This document shows positions 1 to 11,094 of a DNA stretch of 64,000 bases, in pieces (the first letter of the stretch is position 1; every line of letters starts with the position of its first letter). The translations under genes and the position numbers were made by a program. The stretch comes from Oscheius dolichura (lineage: Eukaryota > Nematoda > Chromadorea > Rhabditida > Rhabditidae): NCBI GenBank assembly GCA_932521035.1, contig OW051493.1, forward strand, positions 6,820,001 to 6,884,000. Reading direction: 5' to 3'. The notes under the pieces were generated by a model. It was given only the letters and a program-made list of their open reading frames with translations. It had not been told where the DNA came from and did no database searches.

Positions 1-4
1 CTAC

Positions 5-3000
5 TTAAGTATTTCTAATTGTAAGTGAAAAAGAGTGACTACAACTGCTACAGTAAGCTAAGCCGAGCATATGAGTGAGCAATAGGAAAACGGAAAAGAA
101 ATTGCCTTTTCGCCTCCGGTTGAAGACAAAAGCGAATGGCCGTGACTTGTCGGCCGCGTCGGAGGGCAGCTGCTCGATACTGTCGATGAGGTACTCCAGC
201 CCCGGGTCGTCGCCAATACTGTCCAGTTTCCGGTGCTGTGCCATCAGATCTGAAACAGTGATCACAACACACGACATGCCACGAGAAAGAAGAAGCGATT
301 CTGTTAGCCATAGAAAGAGAGAAGAGGCGTTGTCTACCATGCGAGGCGGATTAGCTACGGTTTAAAGCGAGGCGAGGGGGACAACTTACCCTTGGCTATT
401 TTACTGGCAAATGCTATGGCTGCTGAATATTAGACGGATTTTAGGGCGAAAGGGGCGACATACTCACCGACACACGTCCTCCCGTCCGTTCCGAGGGTGT
501 AGCCGGCGAAGCACTCGCATCTCCTTCCGCCTTCTTCATTTCGACACAGTTGGGAACAGTCTCCATTGTTCACGAGGCATTCGTTGACATCTGGAGGCAT
601 CTCTTTCCTACTTTTATTTATAAAAAAACGAACCATGGCAGGTCTTTCCGTCCTCGGCCAGGCGGTGCCCAAACTGGCAGCCGCATTCATGTCCTCCAGC
701 CAAGTTAGTGCAGGTGTGTTGGCAGCCACCATTCCCAATGGCACATTCGTCGATATCTTAAAATTCTCCCTATTTTTGTAAAATTAAATACTGACCATCA
801 CAACTCCTGCCATCATAGCTCTTTGTGAACCCTTCCTTACAGCGACATTCCAAACTCCCGGGCGAATTGACACACAGCTGGGCACAGCCACCGTTGTCCA
901 CCTTACACTCGTTGATATCTGGAAATGAACCAGTTGAAGAGCTCAATTTTCCACATCTACAGTAATCTAATGCGTGATATAGTTTATCTATTCCAGTGAT
1001 CACCCCTAGTGCCTCTAGTTCCACACCATTCCGTGTCTCTGTGCCTATGTACCCTGACAAGAATGGCGATCGACTTCATTCAGGAGATATCCCGGCCTAC
1101 AGTAGCACTGGATCTCCCCGCTACGGTAGTCCATACACAGCCGATGGCATGGCCCCTTCCCGGGGATACAGGACCGCGTCTCCCATTCGCCATCATTGAC
1201 AAAACGATCAGTTAGGGACAAAACAGCTGTATGTTTACAGTAGTCTTTTCTGGTATTCGTTGTAGGACCCTACCTGTGCAGGATTGGCCGTCGGCTTCGA
1301 GTCTGTAGCCATCTCGACATTTGCAAATGTGTCCTCCGTCCGGCTGGTCGTAGCATTCGTGCTGGCAGCCGCCGTTGGCTACTTGGCAGCCGTCTTGCTT
1401 CTCCTCACAGGTTCTTCCATCGTGGGACAGCTCGAAACCAGGGCGACAGGTACATCTGAACAAGGTGATCTTGTTGTTGGTCTTAAAAAAGAAAATTACA
1501 GTACACCCAGTTTGGTATAAATGAAGCTGCCTACCTGTAGGACCCGTAGGTGTTCACGCACTCGTGTTGGCAGCCGCCGCCGATGGCAGACGCGCACTCG
1601 TCGACATCTGAAACTTGTTCCTAGCTTTATTTATGCTAGAAAACTAACCGATACACGTCTTTCTATCGTAGGCCAGTCTGTACCCGTTGAAGCATTGGCA
1701 CCTAGCCCTGCCGTTGTCGTTGACGCAGTGATGCTGGCAGCCGGCCTTCTTGTGGTGGCAGGGGTCATTAGCTAAAAATTTCTCCTTTTTTCCAATTATG
1801 AAGTGTCCCCCCTTATTGTAAGGAGCCCCGCGGCCAGTTCCTGGACCACCTGCCGAAATCTGACGCATCCTGCTGTCGCTAATTCATGTAGCTGGCCCCG
1901 GGCCCGTGTGCCGAGCTGGTCCCCGGAGTACAAAAGCGCCCCATTGTCGCGCGCCACGAGGTGATTTACATTCATAAGCGCTGGTCTAATTAGAGTCCCC
2001 TCCCGAATGAACACGGACAGAAACAAGAAGACGACATATGCCGGGAGGGGGAGAGAGTAGTCGGAGGGGAAATCACGCCGGGGCAAAACAAGTACTTAAT
2101 TAATTGGGAGGACAGCCGGCACTCGACGTCTTCCAAGTGTTGAGTCAAAAAACCGGCTACCGTAACCCTTAAAAACTCACGGATACAGCTCCTCTTGTCG
2201 TCTCCCAATAGAAAACCGTGCTTGCACTTGCACCGGTAGAATTTGCCCTGTCTCTCCTCGCAGATCTGCTCACATCCGCCGTTGTCCGCCTCACACGTGG
2301 ACGAGTCTAAACCGGCGTACTGTTTTCACATTTGTCAGCTCGTATATTGACAAATCGTATCGGATTACGGTACTCAAGAAGTGCGAACATGGGTCAAGTA
2401 CACCTAATCTGAGCACACATTGCGCAGCCTAAGGAGACAGTCGCGAGAACTACTGACCGACGCATTTTCTACCGTTGGCAGCCAGCTGCTGGCCGGGAGG
2501 ACAGTCACACCGATGGCCACCGGGGCTGTTGATGCACCGGTGACTGCAGCCACCGTTGGAGATGGTACACTCGTCGATATCTGAAAGAGGCAGTCAAGGA
2601 GATTGGGGTGCCCCCTAACCTTTACAGAATTTGCCATCATCCGAGAGTTCAAATCCCGGCCAACAGCGACAATAAAAGGTCCCGATGGTGTTGACACAGT
2701 CGTGGTGGCAACCGCCGTTGTCCACTAGGCACTCATTCACATCTGAACTTGTATGTATCAGGTAGAAGAGGCTGTCCCTACCGTATTGGCACTTGGAGCC
2801 GGTGAATCCCTGAGTACAGAGACAGAGCTGGTCGGTGTCGTTTCGAATGGGCAGGCAGGTTCCTCCATTGTGGCAGGTGTCAGCCGTACAATTTGCTGAA
2901 TATTCTCTTCCTTATATGATAATTTTCAACTGTAATATATCCTCCCCTATCGTTTGTTAATCTCCCCTGAAACACGGTTAGTCACCCCCAATTTGACTAC

Positions 3001-3982
3001 GCGAGCAGTATGCCCTCGGGTGTCACTTGACTCAGCAAACAAGAACCGAGCCCATGGGCTGTATTTGTGACAAGAGAGACGTATAACAATGACCGTGTGT
3101 TTCCTGGTTGCACATATAATACATGTGATTAGACTGCCCTCCTCCCCCCTTGTCGGATCAAAATACTCTCGGCCTCGCTCTTTTCGCGGCTAGAGAGATG
3201 CGACCGCGTAATGGCTGGATATTATGAGCTATCCGAATGACTGTTCCTCTCTGGCGGCTCCTTCCTTGACCGGTGGCCTTATGCCGACCGAGGGGGAAGG
3301 ACACTCAATTATTTAAGCCAATGAGGAGGGCAAGAAGACTCCTTTCTAGGAGGGGTTACAGTAATTGGAGGAAGCCTCTTCCAAGGGTCTTGTAAAACTC
3401 ATTCCGCCTGGCTTCGCGTCCTCCGCCGGCCGACAAAGAAGCCGCCATTGACTCAGACTCCCCTGTCCCGGGTATTACCGCCCCTCTGGGATGCTCTTCC
3501 CTGTTCTTTCTTCTTCTTGGGATGACTAACCTCTCTGACAGCCCGCGCCTCCGGGAGCGTGTACCCAACCGGGGCAGCATTCGGCCGTCGTGTGCCGTCT
3601 TGTCCGGTTGACGTTCTTATACGTATGGAAGTAGACGGTCCTGAAACGAAAGAGACCCTATTAATATCCTCTCGCCATTCTCATAATCTACAGTCGATGG
3701 ACCGCGAAATTTCCCTCGTTCACAGCGGGTGCCGGCTAACCGTATAATGACAGGGCCGGCTAGGTGACAAATGATCAGCCGACCGTTCTTTCTCGAACCA
3801 TAAATCGACTCTCGATCGAGAGGAGGACGAGAGGGGAGACTTACTTGGGCTGGCGGACGGAGCAGGCTCGAAACTTTCCCTGGCAGCCGAGCTTCCTACT
3901 TCGGATGTATTTGGTATAGGCCTGGACACAGGGCTGCTTTACCGTTACAATTTCCAGCTCCTCATGGGGGCAGACATTCTTC
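5..3982 (-). CDS. EMI domain plus multiple EGF-repeat extracellular protein (3' part of gene)
   Basis: Minus-strand exons, read 5' to 3': 3982-3845 and 3640-3531 (EMI domain, with CPHEELEIV near the start and the terminal ECCPGW), then EGF exons 2895-2782, 2742-2620, 2580-2458, 2306-2181, 1771-1649, 1607-1535 joined to 1455-1274, 918-796, 756-634 and 590-468, then a tail at 422-390 and from 249 to a stop at 5-7. Nearly all introns are phase 1 and most EGF exons are 123 bp, the usual symmetrical EGF exon. Five or six repeats start with D-[IV]-[DN]-E-C, the calcium-binding EGF signature. EMI followed by EGF repeats is the MEGF6-like layout of secreted matrix proteins. The signal-peptide exon was not found, so the 5' end is missing from this model. 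The last 80 residues have no cysteine pattern, and the exact 3' splice or stop is uncertain. Confidence 0.85.
996..1199 (+). other. Plus-strand coding-like exon inside an EGF-gene intron
   Basis: A good acceptor (tttatctattccag) is followed by an open frame that ends at TGA 1197-1199. The frame uses mostly C- or T-ending codons and encodes a Ser/Pro/Tyr/Gly-rich tail with SPRYGSPY and ending SPIRHH. It lies in the 355-bp intron 919-1273 of the opposite-strand EGF gene, where the minus strand has no EGF cysteines. It may be the last exon of an interleaved plus-strand gene whose other exons lie left of the window, or a stray exon copy. No upstream partner exon is visible. Confidence 0.35.
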
Positions 3983-4303
3983 CTGAAAAGTACAGTAATC
4001 TCTCGTCTTCAGACCCCCAAATTTCATTAATTTTTCTCATTTTGTTGATAAATCTCCAGAGGAAATGACCAATTCCCGAGTGAGGGGTCTCTCTTCCCCT
4101 TCTTGACCACCTAACAACCGTTTACAAGGGGCTGTCCTCCTCTCCCGCTCCTGTCCACAGCATAACGACACAGATGGTCATTTAATGAGCTGGTTCCCAG
4201 AGCTTCTGTGTAAACACAGTTCAACCGCCAAGGGGGACTCGTTCCTCATTATCTTATCGTCATTGCGCAACTTTTAACTGCCCCAGGGGGTGGAGACAGC
4301 TGT

Positions 4304-5026
4304 AGCCACAGTTAGACAGCGAGCTTCTCCCTTGTAGAGATTTTGTTTAATTGCGTCTCCAGGCCATAAACCAGAGGATTAGCAACGCGCGAGATTTGAT
4401 GGATAGTCAGAGTTGCGCAATACACAGCCACAGCCATAAATAGGTTCACCTAAGTCAACAGTAGCCGTTCCCAAGATGTCATCTCACGGCATTTCATGGC
4501 TGACCAGACCGGGCCGAGTAACACCTCTTTAGGAACTACTCCTCCCCGGGTCAGTGACCCTGGACGGGGAGGAGTAGTTCCTGATTGTATTCATTTGTGT
4601 ACCAAGACATAAATTCCGAGCTGAAACATAGCATTTTATGCTCACGGCTAGGCGACACGTCCTCCCTAATCAGAGCTATAAACGGGACACCCCGGGTGTG
4701 GACGGGGAAATGACACAATAGCCCCGGGAGGAGACAATACAGCCACAGTTAGACAGCCCCTAGTTTTTTTATCTTTATCTAGGAGAGAGCCAGAGAGTCA
4801 CAGATGGGTGATCCTGTAATTGGCTGTTACGAGAGGTCGACCCCCGGCCGAGAAACAAAGATGCTCCGGATCAAGATAAGACCCCGGGGCTGCGCACGGG
4901 GGATTCATTGTGTCATAGCCGGGAGACGACGGTTTGATGGACTGCTCAACATCTATACGATGTGTGGAGATAGTGGTAAATAATTAGGCCCCCCTCCTCC
5001 AATTCCTCGCTGTCTAACGGTGGCTA
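4304..5026. repeat. Cluster of three AGCCACAGTTAGACAGC motif copies
   Basis: AGCCACAGTTAGACAGC occurs exactly at 4304-4320 and 4741-4757. It recurs inverted with one mismatch at 5010-5026. Shorter inverted copies (TGTCTAACTGTGGC) occur at 10891-10904 and at 40327-40340, the latter inside an intron of the second dienelactone hydrolase. A degenerate copy lies near 54097. The function is unknown; it could be a transposon end fragment or a protein-binding site. Confidence 0.6.
4531..4582. repeat. Perfect inverted repeat (hairpin) with a second palindrome in the loop
   Basis: Arms AGGAACTACTCCTCCCC (4531-4547) and GGGGAGGAGTAGTTCCT (4566-4582) are exact reverse complements of 17 bp. The 18-base loop begins with GGGTCAGTGACCC, itself a palindrome. 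There is no T-run after the stem and no gene touches it. Confidence 0.8.
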
Positions 5027-7578
5027 TCCTCTGGCAGACTTTTCAGTCTCTAGTCTCGGCCTGCTCCCGGCAATCCCCGTGTACTTGGCTAATCTCCCCC
5101 CGTCCATTTTTCCTTGTCACCCTCCCTAACCCAGTCCGTCTCCCGTCCTTCTTGCTCAAGGCTTATCGGCGAGGAAATAAATGGGAGCAGAGCGTTTTCC
5201 CCCGGACACGGATGGATGTTGTATTGTCCTCTTCTCGAAGATGATAAATTGTCACCGAATTGGTCATTCGAATTGACACCTGGTTCGATTGGTTGTGTAC
5301 TCGCCGGCCTTCGTTTACTCCCTTCTTATCCAGTCAGAATGGATTTACATACCGGAGGGAGAAGAATTGCCGACGAGGCGCGCGGAGGACAGGTGAAAGG
5401 TGGTGCCGAAATTGAGAGAGGAGACGGTCACTCGGCCACAAATGATCGCTTCTGACAGCTGCCATAATTCACGCCTAGTTCAGTTCAGATCTCCTCCTCT
5501 CGTGGCCTTCAGTTTGCCGGCCTTCCCGGCATCCCCCAGTTTTCTCAAAATTCTCCCGGGCTTGCCGTCTGCCGTGCGCAATGTGGACACGTCTTTTCAT
5601 GCCCTCCAGGGGGTCTTTCCAACAAGGTGGAGGAGTTGGAAACAACGCCCTTTTTTGGAGGGAGGAGGAGGACAACGGCTGACTACAGCCCGACCCGTGG
5701 AGGAGTCAGTCAGTCCGAGTCATCCTCTCCCCGTTGAATCATACTGCCTTGGGAAAGGAGACAAATTCCCCGAAGGGTCAGTAGAAGTCAACCCATTCGG
5801 TAGCAGAATGACCTCGTTGCATAAAACGGGCTCCAGTTTCAGAAGACCCTCGTCTTTTTGGGCAGTTGATTTAGTGCTTTTGTATGAGGAGATCGAGGGA
5901 GAGAGAGCGGAGACCGGGGAAGGGAATGGGGCGTGAAACACGGCGAAACGGGGAAAAGAAAATGATGGCGTCACGGGTAGTTGGAGAAATGTCTCCATAG
6001 GAAGGGAGAGAGGGCAAGAAGATCATTGCCTGTACAGAACGGGAGAGAAGGGAAAATGCCCGGGAGCCCTTCATGGTCATCCTCCCTTCCTACTAAAGGA
6101 GATTGCCGCCTTGGCCGCCTTCCGGAGACAATCTCCCCCGGTATCGCCAATTGTGCCAAAGAATGCAGCCGACCCCATAGAACACCTTTTTTCCCCCTCT
6201 CAATTCGAGTTGAAAGCACCACCCCGCGCAAGCATAATTGACCAATATTCCACCAGAGACATTATGGGTTCAGCCGTCTATTTTTTCTCTATCCCCTGTC
6301 TCCCAAGAAAACTCACTGTCCAATCCGGAGTTCTTGTAGCTCGATATCCACTAAACTAGGTAAAATGATCGGAATAAATAGCACTAGAAATAGTAGATAA
6401 TTACACATAGTTAGGGGGGACCGGAGGCTAAGAGGACATCAAAAACACCTTTAGCCTCGCTTCTTGCACTCTCTCTGAAAATAGGGGGATGGCGGCGAGA
6501 AGAAACAAAAGAGGGGACAAAGCAGTAGACAGCAATTCATTCGAGACATCAAGTGGACCCCCGGGCGAATTTGAATACGAGATGAGACACTGGCCGAAGA
6601 AAAGTAGTAGTGGCTAGTTAGTTAGCAGAGAGAGGGGAAGACACTAGTGACGGGAGTCACCGGTCAGGGAGGATGGCGAGAGGATCCGGAGACAGCAGGA
6701 GCCAGGGAGACTTAAGGCTGGCTTGGGAACGTGAAGACTGGGAACAACTTGGGAAAGCTATGGCAGGTTATCTTGATACCGGAAATGATAAGAGTTGGGA
6801 GTTTTGGAAGGAAACTCGAATAGGAATTCTCAACGGATTGGCCGGTACCGCAAAGGGGCCAGCCATTGAAGGAGACTCGAACAGGTCCCAATCGGAACAC
6901 TGGGATGGCTCGGTTCAAAAAATGGATAATTGCCCTTTGTGTGAAGAAACTGAAAGGACCCAAAGGCCCAAATGCCTGGAGATTAGGCAAATGACAACGT
7001 GTGGCAATGAATGGCAATGAGAGACAGCTGCCTGCTTGACAAGAAGGCGGCCAGAGGGAGGAGAACCGTTTTCGGCTAATTTACCGTAATTAATGTTCCC
7101 CTTCCCCCCATAAACAGGCGTTAGATTTATCCGTAAAACAAATAAAAACAGTGTCTCTTGTTGACCAGAAGTGACCGGGTGGCAGGAGAGGCCGCCGGGA
7201 GGCCCCTCCCCCCACCGGCCTGATGCTCCGCCCTCGGGAACCTCCTTTCCTCAACAGGTCACAGACGCTAATGTTATAAGTGGCAGATAACGACCGGCAA
7301 ACATTACGAAGATGAATAGAAAACTGTCCTTTTTGTCATGATCGGGCGTAACTTGTTCTCGTGGGGAGGAGGAGGAAATAGTCAAGGTAGGCGGGCGAGG
7401 AGACACGCGTCTGCCCGAGAGATATTTGATTACTGCCTGTAGATTAGGATGGCCTAGTGGTTTTCAGCCGAAAGACGGTCTCCAGATCGTTTTCTAAATG
7501 ATCGGAAACATTCATAGCTTTGGAGGATCACTTCTAGTTGATTGTGACTAGTTCGAGTTGTAGAAGAGCGCATTCCCA

Positions 7579-7736
7579 ATGAGGAGGACGAGAGCCGACG
7601 GACCGATGGGCCTCCTGGCCAAACTCCTGTTTGTGTTGAACTGCTACAGTAAGTTGAAAACTGCTATTTAAAAACTCCATTGTTTCATTTAAACCTTTTT
7701 TTCAACTTATTTTCAGTGATCGCCGCCTCGTCTTAA
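7579..7736 (+). CDS. Possible 29-residue spliced signal-peptide-like ORF
   Basis: An ATG at 7579 opens a frame with a hydrophobic stretch (LLAKLLFVLNCY). It is followed by a consensus donor (A|GTAAGT after 7648) and a TTTTCAG acceptor before 7717, after which the frame stops at TAA 7734-7736. The whole product would be about 29 residues, basic then hydrophobic. It may be a real micropeptide, the remnant of a secreted-protein gene, or the first exon of a transcript that joins a further exon not recognised here. No family is recognised. Confidence 0.25.
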
Positions 7737-8005
7737 CCCCCTGTAGTCCCCCCTCAGGTCAGCCGAGGGCTTCCAGGGTCAAGGTGTGATAAGAAGCCCC
7801 TCTTCTCCAGGGGCGATAACAATAAATTGCAACATTTATGAGCAAGGACAGGGTAATCTGCTCCAGCTACTAATACTATGTGCAATTTGAACCACTGACA
7901 AGATGGCCCTCAAGGTGCACACTCTGTCAAAGCCGCGGTGACAGTCGACAAATCTTGAGCTGCCGTAACTACACAGGAGACAGTTGTACCTTTTATTTGA
8001 TCTCT

Positions 8006-8572
8006 TTAATTCGTCAGGTAATTATGGAAATTTTTGAGCAGATTCTGTAGGTCGGGCAAGTCGGAAAATATTTGGACGACTTCATCAATCGTCGCCCAGA
8101 CGGCGTTCTAAAATAAGGGCATTAGGGAGGAGAGGAAGGAGGAGGCACCTGATAGTCTGGAGAATAGGTGGCCTCTCCATTTTTGAGGACAGCCAACCAA
8201 TATTTTGCTCTCTTTGCCGTTATTGTCGTCGAGTCAGTTCTTTTTGGGACCTGGACTCATTCATAAATATTGCTTGAAACTGGTGGAAATACCCGGGAAG
8301 ACAGCGTCTCGCAGCAGTCTTCATAGACGGCCAACTGCTCTACTCCGATCCCGGTGGCTTTCTCTGTTGATCTCAAGGCGGCCACGTATTCATCCTCTCT
8401 CGGTTTAACAAAACCTAAATTCCGGACTTTTTCTGCAAAGGAAGGGAGGTGAACCTTGGGGAGGAGACCAGTGGCAGGGAGGAGAGGCGTCTTGGAGAAG
8501 AAGGTACTCCACTTTGTTGCCCACTTCTCGGAAGATGACAAACCCCGCCGATCTCTCGACTTCCTCGGCCAT
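8006..8572 (-). CDS. NUDT2: Nudix hydrolase of the Ap4A hydrolase (NUDT2/NDX-4) family, active-site glutamates not conserved
   Basis: Four exons, 8572-8455, 8414-8293, 8250-8149 and 8107-8006, give 147 residues, close to the 138-147 of the family. The fold is easy to align: AGFVIFR and YLLLQDASPPCHWSPPQG near residues 9-40, KYWLAV in the middle, and a helical C-terminus. Family members cleave diadenosine tetraphosphate using the Nudix box GX5EX7REUXEEXGU. Here the box (residues 40-62) keeps the first G and E, but the REUXEE part reads RSTEKA, so the usual metal-binding glutamates are replaced. Frame and splice sites are intact, so this looks like a maintained gene encoding a possible non-catalytic binder, or a recently relaxed copy. 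Introns are 41-42 bp. Confidence 0.85.
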
Positions 8573-8929
8573 CTGGAACTAGAAATGAGTATGGAATGAG
8601 GGAGGAACGGGGTAAGGAGACGAGGAAAACACCTTTCTTATCATTAGCTGCCGATAGTAATGACGCAGGGAAGAAAATCAATTAATTCCAGAGGCAAAAA
8701 CTAATCGGCCAGGGGTAGAGCAGACCCGAATTGGTAGAGTAGAATAAGCCATTGTTGATCCAGCTGAAAACGTGGAATAACTCTTCTGGAAGTGGAGGAG
8801 AGTGGAAGGAAGACGTCACTTCCTCCTGCCTGACATCATGTCCTCCAGGAAGGAGTCCCGTGTTTATACAGTATCTCCCGGAGGAGGGATTACATTATCA
8901 GGCGACACAAATCCCCTCACACCCCTCTT

Positions 8930-10120
8930 ATGCTCCTGCTGCTCTGGTGTGCCTATGTATTGCTAGTCGAACCCTTTTCTCTTGTTTCTAATGAGTGTAA
9001 GCATGGGGGACGGCTACAAGATGAAGACACACTCAATGGCGAAGCCTACAATCCATGCATGGTGGAACTGTCTTTGGCCTATAACTTGGATGAGGTACGG
9101 GCTTCTCCCCCTAGCGACTTCAAAGAATAGGCTGTTGATATGTGTAATCGAATAAGTGGCACTTTACCATTTATCCACTGTGGCCATAACAACACTCAGG
9201 TAAGAGAGACATTGAACAACAGTAAGTAGACGAGGAATACCAAAAGGGACAGCTTTTCTAAGTGACTACGGGCCGGAGGACATCACCGATCTGTGGCTGC
9301 CGTGGAAGGGTGGAGGATGGATTGACGGGTCGCCTGTTGACTACAACAAGTATCAGGGAGCTGGTTGGTTTTTTTTTATATTTTATACTGATTACTTGGC
9401 AGAGGATATTGTAATTCTTCTCGTCTTCTTTAGGCACTCCAGAATATCTTGTATATGACAGAAGAACTGGCACCTGGATAGAGCCGAGAGGACCGGCCGG
9501 CGTCCTCTGCTTCTACCCACGAAACCACCGTCTGACTTGTCCCGATGAGTGCTTCGATGAATGGTACTACAGTATGCAATCGGACACATGCTACTTTGTC
9601 AGATCTGATGTAAGAAGATCTTGAAGGTGGCAAAAGTGCTTATCCTTACAGCTCCAACTGCTTAATTTTGAGGTGACGGGAATAGAATGCATCGAGGAGT
9701 TCTTCTCCTCGTACATTTCTCTCCCAACGCCCGAATCTCACATTGAGAATGAGATACTCTACGGTAATTTCCTCTCCAGCAAGTGATGTTTTTAGATTTT
9801 GTCATGTCCAACGAAAAAAATGTAGAGGCCACCCATTTTTGGCTGTATTATTGGACGAATGCTTCGATTTTCCGTGAGCCCTATGAAAACTGCTTCAATT
9901 GGATCACTGGCGAGCCAATGCACTATAAGAACTTTCTGACTGAACCGGATCCACATTTTTGTCTCGGCCATGATGATCTGTGCGTAGCGGTAAGTCTGTA
10001 GCTTTCAATAAAATACAGATTCAGATGATTTTGGGGACAAAAGACGGAGGGAAGTGGGAAGTGGTCGACTGTTTAGACTCCCACGTGGCTATTTGTTCCT
10101 CTTCCAGGAAGGGCCTGTGA
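8930..10120 (+). CDS. Secreted protein with two C-type lectin-like domains
   Basis: Seven exons (8930-9094, 9131-9221, 9253-9363, 9434-9609, 9652-9763, 9796-9989, 10019-10120) encode 316 residues. The protein starts with a signal peptide (MLLLLWCAYVLLVEPF). The first CTLD-like region contains DLWLPWKGGGWIDGSPVDY. The second starts CPDECFDEW, continues through FWLYYWTN and NCFNWITGEPMHYKNF, and ends WEVVDCLDSHVAIC, with CTLD-type cysteine spacing. The EPN/QPD and WND calcium and sugar-binding motifs are absent, so carbohydrate binding is doubtful. Such clec proteins are often expanded in nematodes for immunity or surface functions. Introns 1 and 2 are only 36 and 31 bp. No transmembrane segment is seen. 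Confidence 0.85.
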
Positions 10121-10334
10121 ACCGCATTATATATATTTGAAATGTATAATTTCTACTTTTCTGTCACTCTTATACCAAAGAAAGAAAGAAAAAAAGATTT
10201 ATTGGTTGAGATGGATCAGCAGGGAAGGCCAGCTCATGGCCATGCCCAAGGCGCCGCGCCACTCCTCCTTTGGCATCCGTTCCCCCAGCCGAAAGCTTGT
10301 CCGCCACTTCTTCCGCAACCTCCTGAAACACAAG

Positions 10335-10824
10335 TTAGTCAAGTAAGATGGGAGGGATACCCATGAAGAGGCCAAAGTCCCGCCGGATGCCCACATCGCC
10401 AACGCCGTAGTTGACTCCCAGGCCTGTGCGCACCTCCACGTCTCCTAGTCCTGAAGGCTTCTTAAAAGTCGGAGGAGAACCGACCTGGCCCGTAGGGGAC
10501 TCCATTCGGCAGGCCGACACTTGTCTCCCTATCAGGGTGTAGTCCTGTTCCCTGCTCTCCTTGTTCGTAATTCTCCCATCGCATCAGTTCTTTAAAACTG
10601 GGCGAGGTGAAGTCTTGGTGTTTTGGTCTATTTCTGTCGCGGGGGGTCGCTGACTTCACTGGAGACTTGCCAAGGCAATTTGGCCTGCTACTACCACAAA
10701 TGACTTCAGATAAGCTGCGAGAATTAGTCAGGGACGCTGAAAATGGGTGGACTAGAAAAAGAGGGACTCCCTGACCTAGGAGGAGAAGAAGAAGGGAAAT
10801 GGCAATAGAGGCCATTGATTCCAA
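10335..10824 (-). CDS. Small secreted protein, unknown family
   Basis: Exon 10824-10485 and exon 10450-10335, joined across a 34-bp intron (GTCGG...TTCAG), give 151 residues. The N-terminus is a clear signal sequence (MASIAISLLLLLLGQGVPLFLV). The mature part has CGSSRPNC, a proline-rich middle, and a Gly/Val/Arg-rich tail with GLGVNYGVGDVGIRRDFGLF. This tail is reminiscent of neuropeptide-like or cuticle-associated secreted proteins, but no family is recognised. An extra downstream exon with a good acceptor (near 10330) running to an AATAAA near 10199 is possible, so the C-terminus may differ. It is convergent with the C-type lectin gene. Confidence 0.5.
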
Positions 10825-10890
10825 CCGGGGAAGATTGATTATTACACTTGGAACTTCGTCAAAACACGGTGTATTTCTTTAAAAACTCAC

Positions 10891-10904
10891 TGTCTAACTG
10901 TGGC
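10891..10904. repeat. Isolated copy of the TGTCTAACTGTGGC motif
   Basis: Exact inverted copy of the core of the 17-mer at 4304 and 4741. It lies between the small secreted gene and the 3' end of the SLC12-type gene. Confidence 0.5.
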
Positions 10905-11094
10905 TAAAGACATAATTTATTCTTGTACAAATCACAGAACTATCACAGATCTTACGCCAAGTCTATTTCTTAAAAGTTCCGACACGTTCTATCAGACAAA
11001 TAAAAAACTCGCAACAATTTTACAGACAAGCACCAGAAAGTGTATTAGATTTCGAGAAGATACCCGCGAGTTGGTCAGATCCCATTGGGGGAGA

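Larger units (their letters stand above)
3983..7578. other. Gene-poor region with hairpin and repeated 17-mer
   Basis: No exon chain with splice sites and sensible protein was found on either strand. Open frames around 5.1-6.3 kb and 6.7-7.0 kb overlap on both strands and lack domains. The stretch holds a perfect 17-bp-arm hairpin (4531-4582), three copies of an AGCCACAGTTAGACAGC-type motif (4304-5026) and long purine/pyrimidine-skewed tracts. It may contain the missing 5' exon of the EMI/EGF gene. Confidence 0.5.

Noticed and set aside
5400..5936. 178-residue plus-strand frame
   Set aside because: It overlaps other long frames on both strands and has no domain, splice partner or start context; best explained by skewed composition.
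7446..7500. tRNA-like start (GGCCTAGTGGTT)
   Set aside because: No B-box (GGTTCGAATCC) at the right distance and no matching acceptor stem.
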